Below are positions 19,499 to 31,395 of a stretch of 64,000 bases of DNA, in pieces (position 1 is the first letter of the stretch; each line of letters begins with the position of its first letter). Origin of the DNA: Primula veris. Its lineage: Eukaryota; Streptophyta; Magnoliopsida; Ericales; Primulaceae. Made by a program: the position numbers and the translations under genes. The stretch is from positions 26,230,481 to 26,294,480 of the forward strand of contig OY821746.1 in NCBI GenBank assembly GCA_963682055.1, in the 5' to 3' direction. The notes under the pieces were generated by a model. The model was given only the letters and a program-made list of their open reading frames with translations. It was not told the origin of the DNA and did not search any database.

Positions 19499-22009
19499 TG
19501 TTGGCCCGGTGCGGCTAAACCTTAGAGGGGGGGTGAATAAGGTTTTTGGCGCTTTTCGCCTAATTAAAACTTAATGACAACTACTAACCCAACTTATGCA
19601 ATTCTAAACTTAAGCGTTTTAACAAGAGTTAATGAATTGCTAGAATTACTAAACGCAAGCAAGAAAATAAGCAATAATAAATATTTGCGGAAAGTAAAAG
19701 GTAGGGAAAGAAGATGACACCAAGATTTATAGAGGTTCGGCAAACGGCCTACGTCCTCTCCTCGGTACTACCGAGTAATTCACTAAAAATAATCTTCTTT
19801 CGGATATTACAATCCTATCGAGTTAATCAACCGATTAAGCTCCCCCTCACTCTATGAGTGTCCCGAATGAAAAGACCTAGAGCTTTTAAGCTTCACTTGC
19901 TTACAAAGCCTCTACCCGATCACTCGCTCACAAATGAGTTTATAATTTCACTCTTTACAAAATTTGTTACAACAATGTAACTACACTCACACTTTTAATT
20001 GCTTCTAAATAAGCTAATTGGTGAGTTTGATGATGTTTGAGCTTGACTATCTTTTTCTTCAATTTTCCCTCTTTTTGAATAATTTCACCAAAATGGTGAT
20101 TGTTAGGGTTTTTGTATATAGGGGTTGAAGGATGATAATTGGTGTGTTAATTGTTATTTTTGGAAGAGAGATTGGGTTGGTTTATATAGACCAAAAGTCT
20201 GTTTTTCTGTATATGACCGTTGGCAGTGGTTGAGGCTTTTTATTCAGAGGTTTTAAGCAACTTTCCAGAATAAGCTGAAAAGCTATTTTCGAAATCTGCA
20301 GAAAATGATCGGTCGTTTTCTACAGTCGATCGGTCGTTATTCAGAAAACGATCGGTCGTTTCTGAGTTTCGATCGATTGTTTTTCTTGTGGACTCTCTGG
20401 AAGAAATCAGAACAAAAACGATCGGTCGTTTTTGTACAGACGATCGGTCGTTCTTCAGTTTTCTTTGTTTTCTTGTTAATCTTCAAAAGCCCGTAACTTC
20501 TTCGTTTTAGCTCCGATTCTGGTTCCGCTTTGTTGAACATAGAGTTCAATAATGATTTTGATTATTACTTTGATTATGCGTTTAATGATTTTACGATTTC
20601 GATGATATAACTCTTGTCTTGTCCAAAAATAGAAAACGTATATTTCAGGTCTTTAAATGATAGAGCATTCGATAACGAAGCCATAGGTTCAAGCGGAACC
20701 AAAATCGGAGCTAAAACGAAGGAGTTATGAGCATTCGAAGATTTACGGGCCCAGGATTACAGTCGACCGATCGACTGGACAAAAACGACCGATCGTTTTT
20801 GGTCCAAATTCTTCCAGTGAGCAGGTCGAAAAGTCGACCGATCGTTTTCTGAAACGACCGATCGTTTTCCAAAAGAAGTAAATGAAAATTTCAGCGCCAG
20901 AAAGATAGAGCACAGAAAAACGAAGCCACAGGTTCAGACGGAACCAAAATCGGAGCTAAAACGAAGGAGTTATGAGCTTTCGAAGAATAGCGAGAAGACC
21001 GAGAAACTGCCAGAAGAACAGTCGACCGATCGACTGGACAAAAACGACCGATCGTTTTTTGTCCAATTTCTTCCAGTGAGTCCAGTATAAAAACGACCGA
21101 TCGTTTTCAGAAAACGACCGATCGTTTTCTGGAAAACGACCGATCGACTGTAGAAAACGACCGATCGTTTTCTACAGATTTCGAAAACAGCTTTTCAGCT
21201 TATTCTGGAAAGTTGCTTAAAACTTCCAACGGTCATATCCAGCAAAAACAGACTTTGCTGATATAAAAACCAACCTAATCTCTCTCCCAAATAACCAATT
21301 ATCATACATAACATCATCTTTCAACCTCTCTCATAAAAACCCTAAAAATCACCATTTTGGTGAATATATTCGAGAAAGAAGGAAATCAACGAGAAAGAGA
21401 TTCAAGCTCGATCATCATCAACAACTCACCAATTAGCTTTTTAAGAAGCAGTTAGAATAGTGAGTGTAGTTACATTTTTGTAACAAAATTTGTATCGAGT
21501 GTTTTATAAACTCAATTGTGAGCGAGTGAACGGGTAGAGGCTTTGTAAGCAAGTGAAGCTTAAAAGCTCTAGGTTTTTCATTCGGGTACTCATAAATTGA
21601 GGGGGAGTCGTAGACTCGTAGTCGTGTTCTCTTGCACTTGTATCAAGAGTAGGAACCTCGGGTAGAGGGTGAGCCAATCGGTCGATTGAGCTCGATAGGG
21701 TTTGTAAAATCCGGAAGAAACATTTTAGTGAAATACTCGGTAGTACCGAGAAGAGGACGTAGGCACGTTTGCCGAACCTCTATAAATCACGGTGTCATTT
21801 TCTTCCCTTGCTTTTACTTTCCGCAACTTATATTCTTGCGTATTTATTGCTTGCGTTTAGTAATTTAGCAATTCATTAACTTTTGTTAAACGCTTAAGCT
21901 TAGAATTGCATAAGTTGGGTTGTTAGTTGCTTAGAATTTTAATTAGGCCAAAAACGCCTAGAAACCTTATTCACCCCCCCTCTAAGGTTTAGCCGCACCG
22001 GGGCCAACA
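19499..22009. mobile_element. Foldback-type element with inverted arms of about 0.8 kb
   Basis: The arms, 19499 to about 20300 and about 21170 to 22009, are reverse complements with scattered differences. The outer ends read TGTTGGCCCGGTGCGGCTAA and its complement ending GGGGCCAACA. Between them lies a core of ACGATCGGTCGT-type palindromes and repeats containing aaaatcggagctaaaacgaa. No transposase is visible, and no clear target duplication was found. Each arm also has TATA-like sequence and TG/CA ends, so the structure could instead be two LTRs in opposite orientation. Confidence 0.75.
20290..21175. repeat. Array of GACCGATCG/CGATCGGTC palindromes
   Basis: About twenty copies of aacgaccgatcgtttt or its complement gatcggtcgtttt, in inverted orientation in the two halves. 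A roughly 240-bp unit (with tcggagctaaaacgaaggag) occurs at about 20690 and 20930, and inverted at about 20480-20530. Confidence 0.85.
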
Positions 22010-22180
22010 CGCTTGAACTTGTGGCTTCATTTTTCTGTGCTCTATCTTTCTGGCGTTCTGAAATTTACAAATTCTCTTTTTGGAAAAGACAAGCATTATA
22101 TCATCGAAATAGAGAAATCGTAAAATCATTAGAAACATAATCAACGTTATAATCAAAATCAATTATTGAACCCCATGGTT
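22010..22180. repeat. Extra inverted copy of foldback core sequence
   Basis: The reverse complement of this stretch matches about 20535-20690, including ttttacgatttc and gatgatataa, and part matches 20884-20950. It lies outside the right arm, so either the inserted unit is larger than its arms or a second truncated copy is present. Confidence 0.65.
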
Positions 22181-22189
22181 CAACACCCA

Positions 22190-24193
22190 AAACTGCACTT
22201 AGTGATAAGTAAGTGCATAGACTCCCTCAAGTCTAACTAAATGCCAGACGCATTTAATGACTTTATGAGATGTCACGAGATCATTTATACCTGCTGCAAA
22301 ATGCTTGCAAGGATAGACGTACTTGTCGGACGCTGTGTTCCAGTCGTAACACGTTGCTTTGGCCGAACCCGCCAAGCAAAGGATGCTGCCGTCGGCCGTC
22401 AGTCTGTCATCCTTCCCAAGATACAAGGAAGTTGACCGGTTCTTAATTCGTTCAGCCCCAGAGGTGGTGAACTGAAACTCGTTTGTCGCACGAGATTATA
22501 AAGGATCAAGAAGATGTGTGATTTCCTCCTCATCCTAAGAATCTCAAAATATCTGTCGATCATGATATCTTAGACGATATTGAAGCGAAACGAGACTGTC
22601 ATTGATTACTTGTTCATATATTCAGTGACGACTGATAATATGAACAAATTATGACAGGGAACCATGTACCGTTGCCTGAAGTCAACGGAGAATAGACTGT
22701 ACTAATGGAAACTTACAATCCAAGTAGACTCCATAGCGAAAGTGTGTTCGGACTTGTAGTTCCAACACCACCAATGTTAAACGAGTTCGTTTATTTGGTT
22801 ATTCGTAAGGAAAAGTGATGAGAATAATGAGATTGTAGAATGCTCGCCTAGTAGCGCAAGGCTTCTCTCACATCTTGGAATTGATTACGAGATGGTTGAT
22901 TTCCTCGTAATGGACGTTATAACGGTCCTCTACTTTATCAGTTTAGTAGTTTCCCAAAAAAACTGATTATGCAGCATGTGATTGTGGTCACTGTTTTTAT
23001 CTCTATGAGAATTTAGACAAAGAGATATAGATGAAGGTCCCTGTGTGACTTCATAATGCTTGAATCAAGTAGTTCTTGAGCACGGAACACGATTTCAATT
23101 AAATAAGACGTTCACTGTATGGATTAATATAATCCGAGCGGATGTGGTATACCCGCCTAAGTGAGTACTTGATCAGCTTGAGATACTTGAACAAGTATTA
23201 TGCCCTTGCGTGTTTTATTACGCGATCCATTTTTGGATTTGCCTTCGAGATGAAGGATCTTGGGAAGACACAGTAGTGACTCGGCCTGATGATCGAGTCC
23301 CGTAAAGATTGAATCTAAGTCCATGATTCAGACTACACCCAGAAGGTGTTTTGACGCTTAGTAAGTCGTCAAATTCTCCCATGATCGTTCGATCACTAGC
23401 CATTGATATAGACCCATTCCGTCCCTGGAGTGACCTTAAAGAAATATCGAACCATGATGTTCATATCCGAGTACAATAAGCGCACCACTATACTTGGTCT
23501 AATGTGCTAAGATGAACATCTCGTCTGCTGTAAATTAGATAGCTCGACACAGCATCGCGCTAATACGCTGCCACGACAATGGCCTTAAAGACATTCTTCC
23601 ATTACCTTACAGGCACTATGGAAAAGGGCTTGTTTATCCCATTTGCATCATCGAGTTGGCCTACCCTCATTGGCATTCGAAATAACGCGACCCTTATCGG
23701 TTACGCCGATGCATGTTACTTATCAGACCCGCACAAGGGACGTTCCCAATCTGGTTATGTCTTTACCATTGGGAACATGGCGATATCATGGAGGTCTCGT
23801 AAACAGACCTTGGTGGCTACTTCGACGAACCACTCTGAGCTACTCGCGCTCTATGAGGCGACTAAAGAGTGTGTATGGCTTCGAGCAGTTATTGTCCATC
23901 TTCGAAGTACGTGTGATCTACCTTATGATCCTGATGAACCAGTTGTTATTTATGAGGACAACACCGCTGTCATTGATCAAGCGAAACATGGTTACATCAA
24001 AGGTGATGCCACTAAACATATCTTGCCAAAGTTGTTCTTTACACATGAACAACAAGCGCTTCAAAGGATTGAAGTGAAGCATATTGGATCCGAGAACAAT
24101 CATGCAAACTTGTTCACCAAGTCACTGCCAAAATATTCGTTCCAAAAACATGTTGGAGCGATCGGACTTAGGAAGCTCTCCGAGCTTTCCTAA
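22190..24193 (+). pseudogene. Copia pol remnant (linker, reverse transcriptase, RNase H)
   Basis: Degenerate plus-strand coding remains. Near 22241 there is MPDAFNDFMRCHEIIYTC and ARIDVLVGR, typical of the copia integrase-RT linker. Around 22790-22920, traces of FVRKRDENNEIV and GIDYE mark the start of reverse transcriptase. An open frame at 23579-24193 of 204 codons is the copia RNase H end: GYADACYLSDPHKGRSQSGY, AISWRSRKQTLVATSTNHSE, YEDNTAVIDQA and ANLFTKSLP. The reverse transcriptase core, including YVDD, is lost or scrambled. Not functional. Confidence 0.85.
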
Positions 24194-24913
24194 ACGACAT
24201 GTTTCAATGCACCCTGTTGTGTGCAAGTGAGGGGGAGCATCCTGACGTATGCTTATCACCCTGTTGTGTGTATCCTCACATATGCTTAGCACCCTGTTGC
24301 GTGCAAGTTCTCACTAGTTATTATTTCCGTACCCAGTAGTGTGCATGTGAGGGGGAGCATCCTGATGAATGTTTGTGTACTCTTTTTGTCCTTAGTTCCA
24401 GGGTTTGTCCCACTGGGTTTACCTTGACAAGGTTTTTAGCGAGACACATTTCTAATCCCGTTCTCACTTATGATTTCCGAAATCAGGGGGAGTATCCAGT
24501 TGTATACTTCTAACCATCGTGCACTCTTTTGTCCTTCGATTAGAGTTTTGTCCCACATGGTTTTCTCTAACAAGGTTTTAATGAGACACAACGTGTATGG
24601 TTATTTCCCCCGCTACTACTGATAGTTGTGTACTCTTTTGTCCTTCGACCAAGTTTTTTCCCACTGGGTTTTCTTGGCAAGGTTTTGATGAGGCACATAT
24701 TTTCTAGTCAGTTCATTCATGCACCTGTATGGCGTTTCGGCCCACTCCATTCAACAACACCTTTTTTTGTCCTATGATCCGGTTTTTTTGTCCCACATCG
24801 GGTTTTCCGGACTTGAGGTTTTATGTGTTGGCAATAGTGAATGCGACTCAACAATTCATCAGAGTCTATGAAGACGAGGAAGCTTGCAGTATGTTTGGAC
24901 ACCCAAGGGGGAG
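24194..24913 (+). other. 3' non-coding region of the first copia
   Basis: Repeats of the form gtgagggggagcatcctga and ttgtcccactgggtttacct with caaggtttt. They are typical of the stretch between RNase H and the 3' LTR in several plant copia families. Several purine-rich tracts occur. Confidence 0.7.
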
Positions 24914-25164
24914 TGTTGTGATACATTGTATGTGGTTGTCCATATTCATGTATCGGTTACATACATTATGTATAACCTTTGAATTTTTGACTTATGGCTT
25001 TCTAGCTTCCCTCTTGTACACGTATCTTGTTCCACCCCTCCACTATATAAAGGGGTTGGAGTCTTCATAGTTGAACACATATTCATACTTGAATAAGACG
25101 ACTTTACTCTCTCTCCATATATATCTTACTTTGTCGATACTTTGCTAATAGTTGCCACACAACA
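24914..25164 (+). repeat. 3' LTR of the first copia element
   Basis: 251 bp, about 97 percent identical by eye to the 5' LTR, and followed by the target duplication ATTAA at 25165-25169. Confidence 0.9.
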
Positions 25165-25169
25165 ATTAA

Positions 25170-25335
25170 CTATTTGATAGCTTGTAATGTCTCATTTTTT
25201 TTTTGTCATAATCTCCACATAAATGTCTCTTTTAGATTCTTCAGTCAAAATTTGGGAGATTTTTGTGAATTCTCTGGGACTAATTAAATAATTGATAATT
25301 TTTAGACTCACTGTGTTATCCGTTTTTATCTTAAA
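25170..25335. repeat. Left part of an unnamed dispersed repeat, split by a LINE
   Basis: The string gactaattaaataattg and what follows up to cttaaatt match 27270-27345 closely. The rest of that copy resumes after the LINE poly-A at 26858. Confidence 0.7.
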
Positions 25336-26824
25336 TTATCTTAGAAGAGTGAACTGTTCATGGCAGGTGTGGAGGAAACTATGGGTATGACAATTTCGAG
25401 TTTAGTGGGTTTTAGCGTTGGGTCTCTGCCTATCAAGTATCTTGTTGTTCCTCTAATTTCCTCTAGGCTAAAATCTAGAGATTGTGCGGTTCTTGTTGAT
25501 CGTATCACAAATAGAGTGACTTCGTGGACCGGACAATTCATCTCTTTTGTAGGCCGACTTCAACTTCTACAATCCGTTTTATTAAGTATTCAATACTATT
25601 GGAGCTCTCACTTTATTCTCCCTGCAAAAGTAGTTAATTCTATAGAAAGTATACTCTGTAACTTTCTTTGGTCGGGGACCGACTTGAATACACACAAGGC
25701 TAAAGTAGCGTGGGCTAAGGTGACGTGTCCAACTTCGGAAGGTGGTTTGGGAATAAAACGCATAAAATATTGGAATAGAGCATTCATGGGAAAACATATT
25801 TGGTTCCTTATTGACCCTACTCACTCCTCTCTTTCGAAACGTTGGGTCGTAATTCATCTAATTCGAGGACGTGACATTTGAAGAATCCCGGTTCCTTCTC
25901 AATGTTCTTGGTCTTGACGGAACATTTTACATCTTTGGGAATTGCTAAAACAAAAAATTATGGGCGTTTGTGTGGTTTGTGTGAGTGTGATGCATGTGTG
26001 TGTAGAATGCTTCTTGTCCCCTGCTGATCTTTTCTCTAATAATTTTCAACAAAACTTTGGTGTATACCCTTCATTCCTATGTATAATCATTCTACCCTTT
26101 TGTCCCGCTTCCGTCTCTAGCTTCAAAAGTTTTCTGGAAACCAGATCTTACCTATGGTTATTCCGTTAAGTCCGCATGTGATTTTATACGCAAAAAAAGT
26201 GAGACGGTCTCTTGGCACCACGTGGTGTGGGCAAGAATCTCACCTCCAAAATGTAATTTCATACTTTGGTTAGCCGTTTTGAATAGACTTTTAACTTTTG
26301 ATCACCTTCAAAAAATGGGGCTTGTTAGAATTAATGGATGTCCGCTTTGTCAAAAAAATGCGGAAAGTGTAAATCATCTATTTTTTCAATGCGAGTTTTC
26401 TAGAATAGTGTGAACTATCGGTTGTTCAAAAACTGGATTTATGGGCTCGTGTGTGACTTGGAACGAGTGAGTTAATTGGTCAAGTGAAGTTTTCAAAGGA
26501 AAATCGGCATCCGCCACTCTAGAAAAGTGTTTACTCGCATCAACGGTATATAGTTTGTGGCGGGAACGCAATGCTAGAATTAACGAAGGAATGGAGTTTA
26601 GTCCCGGACAAGTTTTTAGAATCATTGAGTTTTATGTAATTAATAGCATGAACAACTTAAGTAATGTTACTAACAATCGTAGAAATATGTTTATTAGTAG
26701 ACATTAGAAACTTAGCCCGAACTTTGTTGGCGATTAAGATTCATAGCCTATCATGTAATGTAATTTATTGTAATTGTTTTGTTTGAGGATTGTACATATT
26801 CACTTATGAATAGAGGGTTCGTTT

Positions 26825-26857
<33 letters not shown>
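25336..26857 (+). mobile_element. 5'-truncated LINE (L1-type), inactive
   Basis: Only the 3' part remains. An open frame at 25360-25881 shows the end of a LINE reverse transcriptase protein: SLPIKYLVVPLISSRLKSRD, ESILCNFLWSG and PTSEGGLGIKRIKYWN. A second at 26222-26413 is a zf-RVT domain: PPKCNFILWLAVLNRLLTFD then CPLCQKNAESVNHLFFQC. Frames between them are broken. It ends in a 27-base poly-A tract (26831-26857). The endonuclease and RT active site are missing. Confidence 0.9.
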
Positions 26858-27470
26858 CTTTGATATGTGTAACTCCTTTCTATTTTTCAAGTTAAATACA
26901 AAATTAAGTTGTTGCACCCAATTGAAAAAAACAAACAAATTATAATGTGCAAGTAACATTAAACTCCTAACATGTCTAAATAAACCTATTAACATTAATC
27001 CATTTGACGATATTCTGATAACTTTTGTATGACGAGATATGTTGTTGTGTGCTACTTCGTGACTTGGTGTCAAGGTCATATGCCACTGGGGTAATTTTTG
27101 TATTTAAAAAAACATCACAAACAATTTTATAGGTATTAAATCTCCCTGGAAAAAATGAAACTAAATTATTATCTCATAAGTAAATAAGTTTGTTTAGAGT
27201 AAAAATTATGTGTCAGCATAACAGTAATTGTTATTTGCGAGTAATTTTTTCTTTTTTACTAACACGTGAGTCAGCTAGGACTAATTAAATAATTGGTAAT
27301 TTTTAGAATCATTGCGTTATACGTTTTTATCTTAAATTGCTAACTTTGATATCGTATGAGATATGTCTAACTCATTTGTATTTTTCACTTTAAATACAAA
27401 TTAAGGTGTTGCGCCCAATTGAAAAAACAAAAACAAATTATAATGTGCAAGATAAAATATTAGCCTTTGT
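26858..27470. repeat. Copies of an unnamed dispersed repeat
   Basis: Two direct copies: 26858-27030 (continuing 25170-25335) and 27270-27450. Shared strings include taatttttaga, gttgcacccaattgaaaaa and aaattataatgtgcaag. No coding sequence; a minus-strand frame at 26804-27079 comes from the poly-A tract. Confidence 0.7.
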
Positions 27471-28019
27471 CATATTCATTTTTGCTTATAATTATTTTGT
27501 TGAATGGTTCAATATTATTGAAAGATTATAGTAAAATTAATACAAATGTGTATGAGATAAACGTGTAACAAATTGCAACGCTAGTTATTTATGTATAGTA
27601 AAGTCTAGCATTCTAAATAAATACTGAGCTGAATACATTTTCATGATAGTCAATAGACTTGCTAGTTAAAAACTCAAATGTATCAAAAACAAAACGCATG
27701 AAAGAAAATAAGAGAAAAAAAACATAAAGTAATTAAACAATAATAAATAGACAAATCAAGAGGAACGTATCAAAATTACTAAATGAACCATAAAAAATAT
27801 ATTATCAAAATACCCAATATGACGTGATAATAACATGTAAACAAAGCTTATTTGTTAAAAAATCAAATAGCACTAAATATCCGACATTGTTGTGAGTTTT
27901 TAAGAAAAGTGTTCCTCCAAACATTTGTAAAGAGAAAAAATATAATTTAAAAGTAGGCTTTTTCTTAACCACATGATTGAAATTAATCTAATGGCTTAGA
28001 GTTATATAAAAGGTGCATT
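27471..28019. other. AT-rich intergenic, nothing recognised
   Basis: No open frame of note and no clear repeat structure. Confidence 0.5.
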
Positions 28020-28230
28020 AACAAAGTTTAATGGAGCATAATTGAATCCCTATGGGCAACTCCTTTATATTTTCTATGTGAAATAAAAAATAATTTGTTG
28101 CACCCATTTGATACCAAATTATAAGGTGCAAGTAGCATTAAGCTTCAACATGTTTAAACTAACCTTATAAACATTAATTTATTTGGCAATGATATGATAA
28201 CTTGTCTCTTCAAAACGTTCCCAAAAAAAA
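28020..28230. repeat. Third copy of the unnamed dispersed repeat
   Basis: Shares ttgttgcacccatttgat, aaattataaggtgcaagtag and catgtttaaactaacctta with 26858-27000 in the same orientation and order. Confidence 0.65.
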
Positions 28231-28260
28231 AAACTTGTCCCTTCGATGTTTGGTGATATT

Positions 28261-28611
28261 CAGGGGCGGAACCAGTGTGGAGCTAGTGGGGCTCACTAGA
28301 TTTTAAATTGAATATTGTGTCGCATAATGGTTTAGTGTTGAAATTAAAAGTTGTATATCCTATTTGATTATGGTTTCGAAACTCCTAAAAGCATATTTTC
28401 TCCTTTTTGACTAAATTTATATTTTTAGCTTGCAAAAGATATTAAAATAAAAACTATTCATCTTTATATTTGGGAATTTCATTAATATGAAAAGAGTAAA
28501 AATTATTACATATGATAATGAGTTTTTGTTTATAATAAAGATCATTTATGCTTATATATATTATTATTATTATTTTGTGCCCTGCTAAACCTAAATCATT
28601 TCTCCGCCCCT
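28261..28611. mobile_element. hAT-type MITE with GGGGCGGA ends
   Basis: It begins CAGGGGCGGAACCAG and ends TTTCTCCGCCCCTA, about 350 bp apart. Short CAGGGGCGGA-type inverted ends are common in plant hAT MITEs. The flanks do not show a clean 8-bp duplication. Non-coding. Confidence 0.6.
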
Positions 28612-28899
28612 AACGACATCAAATACAATATTATAACTTTCATGTGACGGCATATGCCCTAGTTGGTGACTTGGTGTCAAAGTCACATGACAGTGATATT
28701 TTTTGTAGATAAAAAAACATTATGAAATTATCTCTTGATATGTAGGTCAACCGCTATATATATATATGAGTATTTTTTCTATTTTCTATTGACATCGAGT
28801 TGGATAGAACTAACTAAATTTTCTTCTCATCTCAAAATAATTGTACAATTTTATTATAATACAATTCACATATGTTAAACAAATGGGAGAAAGTATTTA

Positions 28900-29150
28900 G
28901 TTGGTAAGTTTTCAAATCATTGTGTATTTTTTAACCTTAAATTGCTAACTTTGACACTCCTATGAGCTATGTAACTTCTCTCTATTTCCCATGTCAAATG
29001 CAAAATAAGTTATTGCACCCCACTTAATAAAATAACCAAATGATAATATACAAGTAACATTAAGAATAGAAAAGAGAAAAAAAAAACATTAAGCTCCAAC
29101 ATGTCTAAACTAACCTTATAAAAATTAATCCATTTGACAATATTTAAATT
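28900..29150. repeat. Fourth copy of the unnamed dispersed repeat
   Basis: Contains aaattgctaactttgaca, ttattgcaccccactt and aagctccaacatgtctaaac in the same order as the other copies. Confidence 0.65.
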
Positions 29151-30719
29151 AATGAAAAACCACCATCTCCAACAATCGTTTTTTTAATATAAAAAACCCG
29201 TCACAACCGTAAATGCCACACAATCCTTTTTTTTAGGTAATTACTTAATTACCTTAGCTCCAAATTTAATTACATATATTTCATACATAACTATTACTAT
29301 TAGTTTTGAAATTTTTTTTGTCCATGGAAAAAAAATACTAGGGAAAAAAGGTTCCATATTTTTAATTTGTCTCCGTTCTCAAAATGCTGAATAGGACACT
29401 TAGGTGTGCAATCAGTAAGATAAATTGCTATTAAACTCGTGTAATCTAACACGAAAGAGCAATAAATGCTTTAAAGTTAGGGCAAATAATGAGATGAATA
29501 GTCGTGTCTTTTTGTTCTATGTTTTACAATGTTCCTTTTCTAAAATTCGTGTATTTTGGTTGATGTTGGGACCATCTAAAATCCCAATTTTTCCATACAA
29601 AAATTCCATTTACACATACACAGTCAAGTGCATACCAATTACGAAAACAATATTTTTTTTCAAAAAAAAAAAACACAACACAACACATGCACAATCGTGT
29701 AAATAACAATTACTATATGGAAAATCCCATTTAAGTACAAATGTAGAGACTTTATTTTAGAAAACACTACTAAATACTTGTTTGCCTTTAAATACAAACA
29801 CCAAGTTAATCATTCAAATTAAAATGTATCTTCTTGGCAGAAAGAAACCCTTAATTATATTGTGTTGTATTGAATAAAGTTAAAAACTACTCCCCTGCTT
29901 TTTACGGTATTCATATGTCTATACAATCATCAACAAAAGTAACCTATTTTATTTTTTACCTGGAATATATAGATTAGAAGGCAGTTGATTCTAAATTACA
30001 GATATTGAAAATTTAGGCTTTGAGATTTTTTTTATTCTTTCAGGAAAATTTTATCTCTTAATATCTTTCTCGCTATTCGTATTCGTCCTCAAACATGTAC
30101 ATGTTGTTGGAAAACATGTTATTAAACATGGGTGTTCCGAGTGGTCATGGGCCATGTTTGAGTCAATATTCGATGCGACAGCTCAGATTTTTTGAGGACG
30201 TACTTAAAGCGTTTGAGTAGCTCGTGCAACTTGTAAACTGAACACTATTTTCTCCACTCCCGTTTTTGTTTTCATCTGTGATTTGTTACATGGAACAGAA
30301 TAATAAAGGCGGTTGTTTACTGCAATGAATGTTTTTTTTACATGAGATAGAAATATTACTCGTAAATAAATTTGTCCCTGCTATCAATGCTTGCCATTCA
30401 CTAAGTGGCTCAACCAACCATTGTTCTTTTTTCCAGTGTGTTTTCAGTTTATTTGTTTGTCAGCTGTTTATTTTATTCATTTTGAAGTGTTCATAATGTT
30501 ATCTTCTATTTCATCTCAGCCGAGACTGTCCAATATTTTACCGGAGAAAGAAGACGCAGAAAGATATGGCAGAAGCTAGAATCCAACTAGATAGATGGAA
30601 CTTTTAGGGGCTTATTAATGTTTTTAAGACTAGCTTTTGAAAGAGATGTATATGTAAGACTGTGACTTGTTCAGATGTTCCACATCGGTGTAATTTTAGT
30701 TGAACTTTTGGTTTAGAAA
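29151..30719. other. Intergenic region, no gene firmly identified
   Basis: AT-rich. Short open frames (for example 29425-29706) show no domain. Around 30523 a possible splice acceptor, atttcatctcag, precedes a short frame ending DAERYGRS-stop at 30579. It could be a last exon of an unseen gene, but there is no supporting exon upstream. Confidence 0.4.
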
Positions 30720-30991
30720 TGAATAAATAATCCACGTTCTGGTGGACTAGATAGGTTGATCGTATTGCGATCAAACCTTACTGTGTTTCTATATATATAT
30801 ATATATTGAGAGAATAGCTAGAGAGAGAGAGAGAGAGAAAGCTCTTTTTATTAAACCAACTTCAAATCAGTCATAAGAGTTCCAGAACTGTCTCTAACAG
30901 TTCTTTACAATCAAGTACATCATTTTACTGAACCTTCAATTTAGTCATAAGAGAACTGTTTCTAACAGTTCTTTACAATATACTATAATCA
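30720..30991 (-). repeat. 3' LTR of the second copia (shortened)
   Basis: Matches the 5' LTR but lacks about 50 bp between two acttcaa/actta-type strings (after aaaccaactt). It includes a short AT microsatellite and a GA repeat. Confidence 0.85.
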
Positions 30992-31002
30992 ATATGCCCT
31001 CC

Positions 31003-31395
31003 TCAAGATGGAGAGTGAAGTGATAACACTCCCATCTTGACAATCAAATGCTGAAACTGAGCTGATCCTAAAGCTTTTGTAAATAAATCTGCCACATTAT
31101 CATTAGTACCAACATGTAACAAATGGACAGTATTTTTAAGAACTAAATCTCTTATAAAATGACAATCAAGTTCAATATGCTTGCTTCTTTCATGATTAAC
31201 AGGATTATAAGCTAATGCAAGTGCACTTTTGCTGTCTGTGAACAAAGCTACTGGTTTGTCATGATTAATACCTAAGTCTTTTAACAAATGAATCAACCAT
31301 ATAATCTCACAACTAGTCACTGTAAGTGCCCTATATTCAGCTTCTGCACTACTCCTAGAGACAACATTCTGTTTCTTACTTTTCCAAGAAATCAA
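31003..31395 (-). pseudogene. Copia RNase H (end of pol)
   Basis: About 130 codons: SWKSKKQNVVSRSSAEAEYR, FTDSKSALALAYNPV, HIELDCHFIRD and NVADLFTKAL are hallmark copia RNase H blocks. It is separated from the RT frame by one extra T in a run of eight Ts near 31400. Removing one T from the run restores the family pattern IFLGDALISW. Confidence 0.9.

Larger units (their letters stand above)
17977..25164 (+). mobile_element. Degenerate copia LTR retrotransposon with target duplication ATTAA
   Basis: The LTRs are 17977-18226 and 24914-25164. They begin TGTTGTGATACATTG, end CACAACA and differ at roughly eight positions. ATTAA flanks both sides (17972-17976 and 25165-25169). A purine-rich tract, cccaagggggag, precedes the 3' LTR. 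The interior keeps only the end of pol, on the plus strand and heavily mutated; gag and integrase are not recognisable. A foldback element (19499-22009) sits inside. This copy is not autonomous. Confidence 0.9.

Noticed and set aside
26804..27079. 91-codon minus-strand frame
   Set aside because: Arises from the complement of the LINE poly-A tract and flanking repeat.
29425..29706. 93-codon plus-strand open frame
   Set aside because: AT-rich, no domain, no splice or promoter support; it overlaps a poly-A run.
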